Source: Tillandsia leiboldiana | Taxonomy: Eukaryota; Streptophyta; Magnoliopsida; Poales; Bromeliaceae | NCBI GenBank assembly: GCA_029204045.2 | Contig: CM055064.1 | Span: 5,185,873 to 5,249,872, forward strand | Direction of reading: 5' to 3' | DNA: 64,000 nt | Shown: one piece after another, positions 28,644-41,040 of the stretch | Layout of the letters: every line of letters begins with the position of its first letter | Numbering within the stretch: position 1 is the stretch's first letter | Position numbers and translations under genes: made by a program | The notes under the pieces: model-generated | Seen by the model: the letters and a program-made list of their open reading frames with translations, nothing else | The model's database searches: none | What the model was told of the DNA's origin: nothing

Positions 28644-31516
28644 TGTGGTGACCCGAATCTCTGTCTTGGCTACATGGCCAGTGACATGTAAACACCTATT
28701 TTTGTGTGTCGAGTGCGTTTGCGCATCAAACGGACGCGAAAAACGAACTCAGCATGAAGAAATAAGCAAAACTCAATTTTTGGAGTTTTGGGCCGGATTC
28801 GGGCGCCCAGAACAGGATTCGAGCGCCCGGAAACTCGGTGCAGTGCACCGCGACCAAGGGGATAGCAGAGGGACACGTGTCGGGCGGTGGTTGGCCGATA
28901 GTGGGACACGCATCGAGCACGGATTGGCGGGGCCCTCGTGCGCGTTAGGCGGCGGCGCGAGTCCCCGCACGCGGGACGCGTGGTGCGCTACTATTCGCCG
29001 AGCCCAACACCCCGAAGAGAACGTGTGGCGGCTCAGGGACGACCGATCGAACTTTTGGGCGCATGTTGGATTATCGCCACGTGTCCGGGCGCAGGGGTGC
29101 CGTGTTTTCGGGCGCCTGGAAGTTGCCCAAAAATCTATGAATTGGGTGATCTTGTGGGCTATAAATTGAGCTCCTTCTCCCACTTTGCAGAGTTTTGGTC
29201 ATTGTTCTTGGAGAGCCTTTGTTACATAGAGGAACTCATCATCTTCCCCACCATTCCTGAGCACATTTGGAGGACTTTAGAGGCTTCATCTCTATCTTCT
29301 TCCCTATCACTGGAGAGCTCCACCATTGTTGCAGCAACAGCCTTCTCCGTTGACGTTTCGTGCGTGGCTTCCCCAGGTCAAACCGCTTGAAGTTTTTGGC
29401 TGAAATTTGGAAAACTCCACAAGAAGTATATCTACAACTTTCCTATTGATCACTTCCCTCCATTCTCGAGTTTTCTTGGGATTTTTACATCAACTCTGGA
29501 GTCCTCGTGCACAGGGCGGGGTTCTGAACAGTATTTAGTATTTATGGGTTTTCTTGATTGTTTGTGCATGAATTTTGAAGTTTAAGGGCTTTATTTTCAT
29601 TTAACTCACAGAGGAACACATTGATACCTTTCTTGAAGAATTTGGAGGTGACTTACATAGATATTTTTACTATTCTTGTTGAACTCGTGACAGCTCTAAG
29701 TGCAGATTTTCTATTTTGGCATTATTGTGATGTTTGGACTTTGGGGATGCAGATTTTGTGAAGATTTTTTATTCTTTTGTGGATCTTAGAATTTGAGCAT
29801 TTTATTAAGGTCAAGGTGAGCATTTTCTCTTTTGATTTCAACTATAGATCACTTTTGGTTTGGCTCCTATACCTCATTGAAGTTAGTGCTGAATTTTGAA
29901 TGCAATATGGACAACATCTTCTCATTTGATTAATTAGATAGCTTTTGGGACTTGAGAAAGGATTTTTGTGGATTTGGTGATGCTCTTATTTCAGAGGAGA
30001 ACTTAGAAACCCAAATTGGAGCTATACTTTGAGGTATCTAATGCAAAATTTGTATCTTTTTCTTATTGCTGAAATTCTAAAATTTTCTGCGCCATGGGTG
30101 TTGATTTTGCGATTGTGCTCAATCCAGTAGGAGATTTTTGGTGATTTTTTATTTGTTGGAATCTTAAGAGCTTGAGGAATGCACACGCAAAGTTTCAGCC
30201 CGATCAGACCCCGGATCGTCGCGTTTCACGTGGGTTGGATTTCCTTCAAAATCTGCGGACTTCCTATTAATTCTATCTTTGTAGTTGTCAAGCATGCTAG
30301 AGATAGCGCTATACTTAATGTTTATGATAGATGTAGAATTGTGGAATATTGACTAGCACCCTGCCGCATGTTGCATGTTGTTTGGCCAGACTTTAGAAAA
30401 CTCTTAACTTGGGTTGATTTTATCTATATTTGAACTTCCTACACTCATATTATTATTTCTTTTGACTTAGGGTTTGTCCTCGCTCGGATATTGGGCCGAG
30501 TGGTTGGGATAGTGTATGATGCATGTTGCGCTCGTGCCTGGGGGCAGAGTGGAGTATGATATCTGATGTTAGATCTGTGCTAGTGTCAAGAGTCGTTTTG
30601 GTAGACAGTGGTCCCGTGGCCGTTGAGTGTTTCCGGCCAGTGTTGTTAGTGGTTGAGTTGTTGAGTTTTGATCTATTTGATCGCGGAATTGGATTATAGC
30701 CTGCATGAGCCATATTGAGCTCGACAGAGATGCGCGGTTTATCCTCGGTGGGGTCGCTCCCCTCGAGTGTCGCTCCGGAGTTGAGCCTGATACTTTGCTT
30801 TCGCATGATGTCGATGCAGTCCTTGTGGGACGCCCTACGTAAATCCCATCCAGGTGTGGATGTGTGGTAGTAGGTGGGCGCAGATTTGACTGGACCTGGT
30901 GTGGCAGTCAGTATCATTGGATTGATTGAGCATATTGAGATTGAGTAGATGCATACTATCATCTGTATCACCCCTTGAGTATTATAGATAGAGGCATGAT
31001 AGCTGTAAAGTTATTTCCAACTTATTTTCTTTTCCTTACTGCATTGTTATCTTATGCCTCTAGTAGATTTAGTGGGCAAACCGTTGGTCTTGGAAACGGT
31101 ACCCACTGAGAGCTACTGTTTGATATAGTTTTCACACCCTCTGTTGGTGATTATTTTTCAGAGGCTTCTGCTCCTATTCTTGCCCCTGCTACTTCTACTG
31201 ATCGAGGTAAGAGAGTCGCGAGCTAGATCCCTACCTGCCTTTGGAGAGTAGATGTATCCCCTTTTGGAGATTTTTGTACAGTCGGCTGGTTTATTGTATC
31301 TTTTATTTTGAAAGACTGATGTATTGTGAAGACCTGATTTGTACTATGTTTGGATGTATCTTTAATTTATAGTAGTTTATTTTTCGCTCTGATATCAATA
31401 CAGTTGTTAGTTGTTATCTTTTGCACGTTAATGAGCTTCGCCTATGCGGGATTTTCCGTATAGGTGGCGGATCTGTTGGCGAGCCCGGGTTGCAGTTTCG
31501 ATTCCGGGGCGTGACA
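28644..31516 (+). mobile_element. Solo LTR, 2873 bp, TSD CATAG
   Basis: It starts TGTGGTGACCCGAATCTC and ends CCGGGGCGTGACA. CATAG occurs directly on both sides (28639-28643 and 31517-31521). No internal retrotransposon region, primer-binding site or second LTR is present, so this is a solo LTR left by LTR-LTR recombination. It shares with LTR C the 3' stretch GCCTCTAGTAGA-TTTAGTGGGC, the TTCTCACACCC word and the terminal GGCGAGCCCGGGT block. The GC-rich U3 (28780-29110) carries paired TTCGGGCGCCC motifs, with TATAAAT at 29160. Confidence 0.93.
29160..29166 (+). promoter_or_regulatory. TATA box of the 2.87-kb solo LTR
   Basis: TATAAAT lies about 45 bp after a TTCGGGCGCCTGG motif, in the context GGGCTATAAAT shared with LTR C. 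Confidence 0.65.
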
Positions 31517-31521
31517 CATAG

Positions 31522-31735
31522 TCTACATGTCGCATCGAGCTTTATTGGAATTTACCAGTGTAATATCAGGGAGAAAAATGATGATGGGAGGCCAACGGTC
31601 GACGAGCGAACTAGTGGTAGTATGGCTTGAACGGTAGAAGGAGACAAATTTTGAAAAAAATATTTTGAGAAAGAAAAATTAGATGTCGGCACAAGCTTGA
31701 AGCCCACCATTGACATCAGACTGGGGGCATAGGGG
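31522..31735. other. Retroelement-like remnant between the solo LTR and a CACTA element
   Basis: It probably continues the LTR fragment interrupted at 28643. It ends with GACTGGGGGCATAGGGG, a G-rich stretch like those preceding 3' LTRs, although no LTR follows. There is no coding sequence. Confidence 0.4.
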
Positions 31736-32136
31736 CACTACAAAAAAAGTAATATTTAAGGACATTTTTTTTTATACTTAATGATACTTAAAAGCGTCTT
31801 AATATAGTCTAGCGACGCATTTAAAAGTGTCGGTTAAGATGTCGGCAAATAAAGAGTCACCATGAATGTACCGACGCTTATGCCAAGCATCGGTAAAATA
31901 TCTTCTGACGCTTTAAAACGTACGTCAAAAATTTTTAAAATTCTGACGCTTTAAAGCGTCAAAAAATTAAAAATAATAGTAAAATTTATTATTTAATAAA
32001 TTAATTTAATACAATAAAAAATTTATATGGCGACACTTTTTGAAACGTCAATATTTACTATATTATAAAGACACTTGGGGACGCTTTCCTCAAGCGATGT
32101 CTAAAAAGTGTCTTTATATTAATTTTTTTTTTAGTG
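31736..32136 (+). mobile_element. Non-autonomous CACTA-type DNA transposon, 401 bp, TSD GGG
   Basis: It starts CACTACAAAAAAA and ends TTTTTTTTAGTG, the conserved inverted ends of CACTA (En/Spm) elements. GGG flanks both sides as a 3-bp duplication. The interior is rich in subterminal GACGCTTTAAAGCGTC-type palindromes, the expected transposase-binding repeats. There is no transposase gene, so it must be mobilised in trans. A second copy in opposite orientation spans 43001-58062. Confidence 0.88.
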
Positions 32137-33030
32137 GGGGTTCCGCCCCCGTGGTGCATATCGAATCCGACAAAAAAACTTGTTAAAATATATTTGTTCT
32201 TTTTCTTTTTGTCCTAGCAAGATCGGCGATCGATGTACTCTAAATAATTTTGTATTCACTCTTTTAGATAGTGAACCTCTTCTTTCGACTGTGATTTTTT
32301 CTTCGCAAAAAATTTATCCACATAAATGATCTGTATTTTTTATTTTCTGTCATGCATTTGTAGTTTATTTTCTTTATGAAAATCTTTTAATTTCGTTTCA
32401 ATTTATACGTTCGTAGTAACACATAACATAATAATTCATTTACCGTATTAAAATATAATAAATAAATTATTGTGCTCAACTTGATATTTTAACATAGTAT
32501 TTGCATGACAAATAAAATATTATTTCTGTAAATATAAATTCATAAATACAGATTATTTATAAAAAAAAAGAGAAAAAAAAAGAGAGAACTAAATGTGAAG
32601 TTAAAAAAAAAAAACGCTAGCCGACGATATTGCACTAAAATAATTGCTGAGCAAAACTCGAGCAAATTTGCTTCCTCACATTCTCTTTGGGGAAAATCTC
32701 CGAAAACCAAAAAAAAGAAAAAAAAAAAAAAAACACCGTAAAAAAACACGTAAAAAAACATTCCAATCGGGAAGTGGGCCGTGAACAAACACCTTAAACC
32801 GCGCACCAATGCGTGGTACACAGTACACCTACGAATTTAATAAATTATAATAATATAATATAATTAATTGTGTGTGGGGGGTGTTAATTAATAAATTAAT
32901 TAAATATATTAAGGCCCCTTTTTTAAAAAGTTTTTTTGTGGATGGGTTGTCCATATGCATGCATGGTGTCCGTACTCTGCGTAAAATCTTTGTCGGCGGT
33001 CGCCGTGTCTTTTTCCGAGCAGTGCTTTTT
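32137..33030. other. Intergenic AT-rich DNA
   Basis: No gene seen. Several A/G-rich runs (32560-32615, 32708-32735) and unremarkable AT-rich sequence. Confidence 0.5.

Positions 33031-33031
<1 letters not shown>

Positions 33032-33102
<71 letters not shown>
33032..33102. repeat. (TA)n microsatellite
   Basis: About 35 uninterrupted TA units. Confidence 0.95.
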
Positions 33103-33106
<4 letters not shown>

Positions 33107-33306
33107 AAAATTTATATATGTTTAAAAATATAAATTAAATTATATTTATAAATTTTTTATTATTGAATTTACATTAAAATTTATATAATTGTACTTTTTC
33201 TTTCTCTCTTTATAGTTGACTTTACAATTGTAGAAATCTCAATGCAAATTCAATGGTAAAAAATTTACAAGCATGAGTTGACTTGTATTTTTAAAAATAT
33301 ATAAGT

Positions 33307-33309
<3 letters not shown>
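33103..33309. mobile_element. Hairpin element bounded by (TA)n and (CT)n
   Basis: It contains AATCTCAATGCAAATTCAAT followed by GGTAAAAAATTTACAAGCAT. This motif set is shared with elements at 34288-34460 and 35961-36170, so it marks a small repeat family sitting in microsatellites. Confidence 0.5.
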
Positions 33310-33401
<92 letters not shown>

Positions 33402-33404
33402 TAT

Positions 33405-33449
<45 letters not shown>
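33310..33449. repeat. Compound microsatellite (CT)n then (TA)n with TATACA variants
   Basis: CT repeats 33310-33346 are followed by TA repeats broken by ATACATATATAC units. Confidence 0.9.
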
Positions 33450-33450
<1 letters not shown>

Positions 33451-33622
33451 GAGCAATGCTACCTGTACACCCCGAAGGGGAGTACATCATACACCTCTAC
33501 CATTTTAATGGTGGCGATACTTTTTACGGGTCACATCAAGTGACCCATCATCACACCCCCACCCTTAGATGGGTGGGGTGTATGATGTACACCCCGAAAG
33601 GGGTGTACACATAGCATTTTCC
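33450..33622 (+). mobile_element. hAT-type palindromic MITE, 173 bp, copy 1
   Basis: It reads GAGCAATGCTACCTGTACAC at the left and ends GTGTACACATAGCATTTTCC. The ends are inverted repeats carrying CACCCCGAA-GGGG palindromes. A second internal palindrome, CACCATTTTAATGGTG, is conserved. Flanks are TATATATA on both sides; the 8-bp duplication is hidden in the (TA)n but is proved by the other copies. Confidence 0.85.
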
Positions 33623-33623
33623 T

Positions 33624-34047
<424 letters not shown>

Positions 34048-34219
34048 GATCAGACTATTATGCTATCTAACCCTTTGACTAATTTCATCATTTAGATTAT
34101 TCTATTCCACTAACCACTCACTTAACCCAAGAGGCCAACTATCATCTTAACCATACATCTTTTCATCCAAGGGCTAAAAATCAATGATATGGTAAGTACT
34201 TTTAAAAATATAGAAGCTC

Positions 34220-34223
<4 letters not shown>
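34048..34223. mobile_element. Hairpin MITE-like element (partial) between (TA)n tracts
   Basis: It contains TTCCACTAACCACTCACTTA, ATCTTAACCATACATCTTTT and the end TACTTTTAAAAATATAGAAG. These are words of the family also found at 21637-21862 and 59755-59960. Confidence 0.55.

Positions 34224-34287
<64 letters not shown>
34224..34287. repeat. (TA)n microsatellite
   Basis: About 31 TA units. Confidence 0.95.
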
Positions 34288-34290
<3 letters not shown>

Positions 34291-34460
34291 TGTGAATTTT
34301 TTACCAGTGGATTTGCATTGAGATTTGTGTTATTGTAAAGTCAACTAAAGAAAGAGTAAGAAAAAATAAATAGCACAAATCTCAATACAAATTCAATGAT
34401 AAAAAATTCACAAACATATTTGAGCTTGTGCTTTTGAAAGTATATAAGCCCTACTATATA
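34288..34460. mobile_element. Hairpin element between (TA)n tracts
   Basis: The arms TTTGTGAATTTTTTACCAGT and its partner near 34400 (AAAAAATTCACAAAC) are inverted. The inner words TTGAGATTTGTG and CACAAATCTCAA pair as well. Confidence 0.6.
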
Positions 34461-34471
34461 TATATATATAA

Positions 34472-34691
34472 TTGAGCTCCTATACTTTTAAAAGTATAAG
34501 TCATTGTTGCTGGTAGATTTTTAGCCATTATATGAAAAAATGTGTGGTTATTATGATAGTGAGCCATTTAGATTAAGTGAGTGGTTGGTGGAATAGACTA
34601 TCTAAGAAATGAAATTAGTCAAATGGATAGATCTAACGGTAGAAAACCTATAAACACGAATTGCTTGGTATTTATACAAGTATAGTAGCAG

Positions 34692-34694
<3 letters not shown>
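34472..34694. mobile_element. Hairpin MITE-like element between (TA)n tracts
   Basis: The ends GAGCTCCTATACTTTTAAAA and ACAAGTATAGTAGCAGGACT are inverted. The interior has AGTGAGTGGTTGGTGGAATA, shared with the family in bHLH intron 4. Confidence 0.6.

Positions 34695-34695
<1 letters not shown>

Positions 34696-34770
<75 letters not shown>
34696..34770. repeat. (TA)n microsatellite
   Basis: About 37 TA units. Confidence 0.95.
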
Positions 34771-34771
<1 letters not shown>

Positions 34772-35303
34772 CTAGACTTGTGTGCTTTTAAAAGTACGAA
34801 GGCTCCCATGCTCCAAAGTTATTTTGATGTTGGGACTTCCGAATGGACGATCGGTTCCGTTAAACTTGGTTTCGAATATTTAAAAGGCTTAGAAATTAAA
34901 TTTCGTGAATTTTTGATATCATTTGTCTAGTGATCGAAGTGTTTCATAATCAATAATTTTAATGATTGCGATAAACCGTTTGCAAGTTTAACGGTGTAAA
35001 AATATACAAATAATATAAAATTTTGATAAAAAAATTTTATACTATATAGAACAAGATCAATATCTTTGATTTAAAATGTTAGTATCATATCATCGTATTT
35101 TATGAGATTTTTATTTTCAGTCGTTGATTTTGAGCCCTTTCGATTACTAGATAAATAACATCGAAAAATCATAGAATTTAATTTCTAGATATTTCAAATA
35201 TTCTAAATAAGTCTAACAGAGCTGATTGTCTATTCGGAAGTTCCAACATTAAAAACAACTTGGGAGCACGGAAGGCTCCATATTTCTAAAAGCACACGAG
35301 TCC

Positions 35304-35306
<3 letters not shown>
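34771..35306. mobile_element. 536-bp MITE with inverted ends inside (TA)n
   Basis: The left end reads CTAGACTTGTGTGCTTTTAA and the right end TAAAAGCACACGAGTCCTAC, an inverted pair. Nested inverted words include GACTTCCGAATGGACGATCG and its partner near 35222-35243. This is the uninterrupted sister of the copy at 40846-41839. Confidence 0.75.

Positions 35307-35307
<1 letters not shown>

Positions 35308-35370
<63 letters not shown>
35308..35370. repeat. (TA)n microsatellite
   Basis: About 31 TA units. Confidence 0.95.
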
Positions 35371-35373
<3 letters not shown>

Positions 35374-35911
35374 CGCGCTAGACTGGAATGCTATCAGTAG
35401 AAAACCGGCTCGGTTGCCACCCATTTGTTTTTTATGATGGAGCTTCCAAATTGACTTTCGGTACCGTTGAACATGATTTAGACCATTTAAATTATTTATA
35501 AATTAAATTTCATATTTTTTCGATATTTTTTTTTTATCCATCAAGTAAACAAAAAGTACACAGCTAAAAAAATTATACTTTAAAAAGTGATGATAGAAGT
35601 CTTGTAATGAAGATTAAGAGTATAGATCTTATTTTAAATAGTTTAAATAATTTTCTAAATAAAATTCAATTTATTTAGATCTCGTTATACCGTTAAACAA
35701 GCAAAAAGTTTATATTTATCATTAAAATTATGAATTTTGTAACATTTTGATTATTAGGTCAATAATGTCAAAAAGATTTGAAATTTAGTTTTTAAATACT
35801 TCCAGTGGACTAGATCATATTCAACGGAGCTGATCATCGATTTAAAAGCTCCATCATTGAAAATAAATAGATGACAACTGAGCTAGTTTATTAATGATAG
35901 CTTTCCAGCTC

Positions 35912-35914
<3 letters not shown>
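35371..35914. mobile_element. 544-bp MITE-like element with inverted ends inside (TA)n
   Basis: The left end reads GCTAGACTGGAATGCTATCA and the right end TGATAGCTTTCCAGCTCAAC, inverted. Inner pairs include GATGGAGCTTCCAAATTGAC with TTTAAAAGCTCCATC. A right-half relative is at about 58100-58450. Confidence 0.65.

Positions 35915-35960
<46 letters not shown>
35915..35960. repeat. (TA)n microsatellite
   Basis: About 22 TA units. Confidence 0.93.
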
Positions 35961-35963
<3 letters not shown>

Positions 35964-36170
35964 GAATTTATATACTTTGAAAAGCATAAGCCCAACTATA
36001 CTTGTAAATTTTTTATCATTAGATTTATATTGAGATTCATGCTATTATACTTTTTCTTTCTTTCTTTAATTGACTTTAAAATAGCACAAATCTAAATACA
36101 AATTTAATAATAAAAAATTCACAAATATAATTAGACTTATATTTTTAAAAATATATAAGCTCTACTCTCT
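35961..36170. mobile_element. Hairpin element, same family as 33103 and 34288
   Basis: It contains TGTAAATTTTTTATCATTAG and its inverted partner ending AAAAAATTCACAAA, plus the TTGAGATT/AATCT words of the family. Confidence 0.5.
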
Positions 36171-36180
36171 TAATTTCTAA

Positions 36181-36380
36181 GCCAGTGTTTGAAGATTGGG
36201 ATGGGGGAATGGAATATCCCCCCCTTACCAGGTTGTATCGGGACAACCCGGTAAGGAGGGGGATATCCCATTCCCCCCCTCCCCCCCCTCTCCGGAACAA
36301 CCCAGAGTAACCCCTTCCCAAGGCTCTGCCCCGAACAACCCAGAATAACCCCTTCCTCTGCCTTGGGAAGGGGCACTTTC

Positions 36381-36462
<82 letters not shown>

Positions 36463-37000
36463 GCTTCTTTTGATTTTTTTTATTAGAATTTTAAAATTTT
36501 AAAAGATATTTAAATTTTTAATTTTATAAATTTTATTTTTTTTAATTTTATATTTTAATAAATCTAAAAATTTTATTTTTTTGTTTTAAAAAAATATTAA
36601 TTTTAAAATTTTAAAATTTATATAATTTTTTTAAAATTTATATAAATTTAAAAATTAAAATTTTTACTCCTACTTAAAATTTAAAAATTAACTTTTTTTT
36701 TTGCTCCCACTTAAAATTTTTATAAAAATTAAAATTAATAAATATTAAATTTTGAATAAATTTTAAAATTTTAATTTTGAAAAAAAAACTAAAAAGGAAA
36801 GGATATTTTAGTTTTTTAATACAAAAGTCAACTATCTATTTCTCTTATTCTTCAATCACTACCAAGCACTATTTTTTTTATACCGGATACTAACCTAATA
36901 TCCAACCAAACACAAATTCATATTATACCTAACTTGTTCCTAAATTTATATTTATCCCGGATACTACTAATTCTTTCTAATACAGAAACCAAACGAAGCC
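36181..37000 (+). mobile_element. Tourist-like (PIF/Harbinger) MITE, 820 bp, TSD TAA
   Basis: It starts GCCAGTGTTTGAAGATTGGG and ends GAAACCAAACGAAGCC, with TAA on both sides (36178-36180, 37001-37003). The interior has GGGATATCCC-type palindromes, then T34 at 36382-36415, (TTA)n at 36417-36462 and an AAATTTTAAA-rich core. It has no transposase. A diverged relative in opposite orientation is 37956-38756. Confidence 0.7.
36382..36462. repeat. T34 homopolymer followed by (TTA)n
   Basis: An uninterrupted T run of about 34 bases, then G and about 15 TTA units, inside the Tourist-like element. Confidence 0.95.

Positions 37001-37003
<3 letters not shown>

Positions 37004-37088
<85 letters not shown>
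37004..37088. repeat. (TA)n microsatellite
   Basis: About 41 TA units directly following the TAA duplication of the Tourist-like element. Confidence 0.95.
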
Positions 37089-37095
<7 letters not shown>

Positions 37096-37457
37096 TTATT
37101 ACTATTTTTATTTTCCTCGCAGTGTCTTCCTTTATTAGGGGCCACCCATCTCTCATGCCCTCTTCTCCCCACGCTCATATTCCCTTCTCCCCCTCCCACA
37201 CACATGTTAATTATTTTATATATGCCTATATGTTGCTCTTGTTCTCTCTATTTATTAGCTCTCTCTCTCTCTCTCCTTATTTTACATACGTATATATATA
37301 TATATATATGAGTCTCTCTCTCTCCATATATAATATATATAGAGAGATGGCTCTTTGATTTGAAAAAGAGGGAGTTAAGTTGCATGATACAACGTAGGGT
37401 GGTTAATGAGTTTGAGGCGGTTCGTTTTTCTTCGTTTATTAAATAAACTAAATATTA
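37089..37457. other. Short spacer with (CT) and (TA) runs
   Basis: C/T-rich and TA-rich low-complexity sequence. The last part (37405-37457) looks like an older repeat that resumes at 38757 (both contain TTCGTTTATTAA- or CGACTTATTTATTAA-type words). Confidence 0.45.
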
Positions 37458-37952
37458 GGTTGCGTTTGGAATCGGGTTAAGATAGAATTAGCTAAACCGG
37501 GGATAAGTATAAAGTACGGAACTAGAGCGAAAAAACGTTTGGGATGGTTCCAAGGATAAGAGATTTTGTGTTTGATTTAATAATGAGAAATAGGAGGAAT
37601 AAAGAGGATAAGTTGGGTAAATTACCTTTTTTACCCTCAAGAGTTAATATGTGATAAAGAGAGAGAGAGGAGAGAGAGAGATTTGTGATGATGAGAGTGT
37701 ATTGGGAATAAGAAAAAAAGAGAGAGGAGAGAGAGGGATTTGTGATGATGAGATTATATTGGGAAGAGAGAAAGGAGTGGAGGAGGGGTAGTTTGGTAAA
37801 AAAAAAAATTATAAAATAATGAGTAAGAACTGTTGTTCCAGCTTATTCTAGTTGTTCTGGAATAAGCAATACCAGATGGTTCCAGATGCGTTTGGTAGAA
37901 TAAGGAGGATAAACCCGCTATTCCCGGTTCTAGCCCACATCCAAACGGGCCC
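37458..37952. mobile_element. Tourist-like MITE, 495 bp, TSD TTA
   Basis: It starts GGTTGCGTTTGGAATCGGG and ends CCCACATCCAAACGGGCCC. These are inverted ends of the GTTTGG class typical of PIF/Harbinger MITEs. TTA lies at 37455-37457 and 37953-37955. Confidence 0.8.
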
Positions 37953-37955
37953 TTA

Positions 37956-38756
37956 GGTATCGTTTGGATTGGGGATAAGCCGGAATGAGTTATACCAGGT
38001 ATAAGTATAAAGTAAGGAATAAGTCTGTTATAAAGTAAAAAAGTGTTTGGTTGGGAATGAGGCTTAAACCTAGTATAAGAAAAATAGTGTTTGGATTGGG
38101 GTTAAAGAATAAGGAGGAATAGAGAGTTGACTTTTGTGTTAAAAGATTAAAATATCCTTTTTTTTTTAATAATTTTTTCAAAATTAAAATTTTAAAATTT
38201 ATTCAAATTTTAATCTTTATTAATTTTAATTTTTATAAAAATTTTAAGTGGGAGAAAAACAAAATTTTAATTTTAAAATTTTAAGTAGGAGTAAAAATTT
38301 TAATTTTTAAATTTATATAAATTTTAAAAAAATTATAAAAATATTGTATAAATTTTAAAATTAATAATTTTTAAAAATAAAATAAAATTTTTAGATTTAT
38401 TAAAATATAAAATTAAAAAAATTAAAATTTATAAAATTTAAAATTTAAAATTTAAATATATTTTAAAATTTAAAAATTTTAATTAAAAAAAAAAAAGCCC
38501 AGAAGCATAAAAAAAAAAAAATAAAAAAAAAAACAAAAAAAAAATGAAATGTCCCTTCCCGAGGCACTGCCTTGGAAAGGGACATAGTTGAAAGGGAGGA
38601 TGGATAAATCGGAGGGTGTAGGGGGGAGGGGGGATATTCCAACCCCAAACCGGGGATATTCCCGTTTGGGAGGGATATCCCAAAGCGGGGATATCCCAAA
38701 GGTGTTTGGGTATAAAGGGGGGATATCCCCCCTTTATACCCGTTCCAAACGCAAGC
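37956..38756 (-). mobile_element. Second Tourist-like MITE, 801 bp, sharing the TTA with its neighbour
   Basis: It starts GGTATCGTTTGGATTGGGG and ends CCCGTTCCAAACGCAAGC. TTA lies at 37953-37955 (shared) and 38757-38759. The interior has an A-rich tract (38485-38545) and GGGATATCCC palindromes, so it is an inverted relative of 36181-37000. Confidence 0.78.
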
Positions 38757-39855
38757 TTAAAATATTGAACAGAAAAATTTAAACATGTTCGACTTATTTA
38801 TTAACGATCGGAAGAGGAACGAAGTCAGAATTTAAGTTCCGGAGGGGCCAAAAGCTATTTAATTACAAAAACTTAAAATTAAATTTAAATTTGTTAAGTA
38901 TACATGATGTAATTCAAAATACATGTATATTAATAATTATAATTATTAGACATCTATATTTTATAGTCTATAATAATTTTTTTTAGAACTATTAGATATT
39001 TAAATAATATATACTTAAATTTATAACTTCTTATATATTTAATATGCAAGTATTATGAATGTCATAGAGTATAATGTATAGTGTATCAGGTGCATATAAT
39101 TTTTTTTAAAAAAAATTTAGTAATACACACTAAAATACTTTTTATATAGGTCATTATTATTATATTTATTTAGCTATAACTATTTATTTTTTAAGTCAAT
39201 AACAATATAAAGATCTAAAGTGAATATTTTAAAAGTTGAGAGAGGCCATGGCCCTCCTCAGTCTACATATAATTTTGTCACTGAATCCGAACACGAGCTG
39301 ATTCGTAAATAATAATTTAAATTGTTATCATCTCTACTACTAGATAAAAATTTTAAAAAAAATTAAAATTTTAATCTAATAATTAAAATTTCAAAATATA
39401 GAATTTTTTTTATAAACGAATTGAATTTGATTTAAATTTTTTAATTTGAAAGCTTAATGAATGAAACGCGAAGCGGCTCGTGAACATCGAGCTGGATTAC
39501 GGGCCCTCCCACATATGGTGCAACAGGATATTGAAAGGTTACGGAAGTTAAAAGACTAGAGGCACCACACCTAAATAAACAATACTATAAATATTATTAA
39601 ATTATTATTTTTAGCAGTTTAAATTTTTAAAAGAACTATTGTTTCGTATTATTTAATACAATACTTTTAATTTTTGATAATTTAATTTTTTTAAAATAAA
39701 TAATTATTTCACACTTTTTTAAAAACAAAAGTTAGGTGATCATTTCTTTGTTGTTATGGGAGAAATTATTAAATTACTTTTAACATGCACATGCAAAAGC
39801 CAAAAACAATTGATGCCCTAACTAGAGATTTGGCCAAATTAAGATATGTATATAT
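38757..39855. other. AT-rich DNA with decayed repeats
   Basis: No gene. 38840-39290 begins near GGAGGGGCCAAAAG and ends near GGCCATGGCCCTCCTCAG, which could be ends of an old element. 39290-39530 contains GAACACGAGCTGATTCG and GCGGCTCGTGAACATCGAG, a recognisable but degenerate inverted word pair. Confidence 0.45.
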
Positions 39856-40028
39856 AGAGCAATGCTACATATACACCCCGAAGGGGTGTATATCATACAC
39901 CTCCACCATTTTAATGGTGACGATATTTTTTACGGGTCACATCGATTGACCTATCATCACACCCCACCCATTGGATGGGTGGGGTGTGTGATATACACCC
40001 CGAAATGGGTGTACAAGTATCATTTCCC
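39856..40028 (+). mobile_element. hAT-type palindromic MITE, 173 bp, copy 2, TSD GTATATAT
   Basis: It starts AGAGCAATGCTACATATACA and ends GTACAAGTATCATTTCCC, with GTATATAT directly on both sides (39848-39855, 40029-40036). The length equals that of the other three copies. The 8-bp duplication places it with hAT-like elements. Confidence 0.9.
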
Positions 40029-40225
40029 GTATATATATTCTCATGAAGTTCCCAAGATTTGGTTGCCAGCTTATACAATTGGATATATTCCTCTCAATTC
40101 TTTTCACTTTAAAAATTACTTGTTTTCCCACTTCAAGAGGCAACAACTTAATAGGTCCCCTTTTGCTTTCTAAAAAACATTTATTCCCTTTTTTGTGGTA
40201 ATTAAGATCGTAAAAAAGCTAGCAA

Positions 40226-40228
<3 letters not shown>

Positions 40229-40293
<65 letters not shown>
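40229..40293. repeat. (TA)n microsatellite
   Basis: About 32 TA units. Confidence 0.95.
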
Positions 40294-40846
<553 letters not shown>

Positions 40847-41040
40847 TAGGCTTGTGTGCTTTTAGAAATATGGAAATCTCTGTGTTTTCAAGTTGTTTTC
40901 GTTGGGACTTCCGAATGGACGATCGGCTCCGTTAAACTTGATCTAAAATGTTTAAAAGGTCTGAAAATTAAATTTTACGAATTTTCGATATCATTTGCCT
41001 AGTGATCAAAGTGGCTCAAAACCAATAATTTTAATGATTG

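Noticed and set aside
27105..29390. 191-, 174- and 150-residue frames
   Set aside because: All are within LTR promoter/leader sequence at 27105-31516; no domain and no splice logic.
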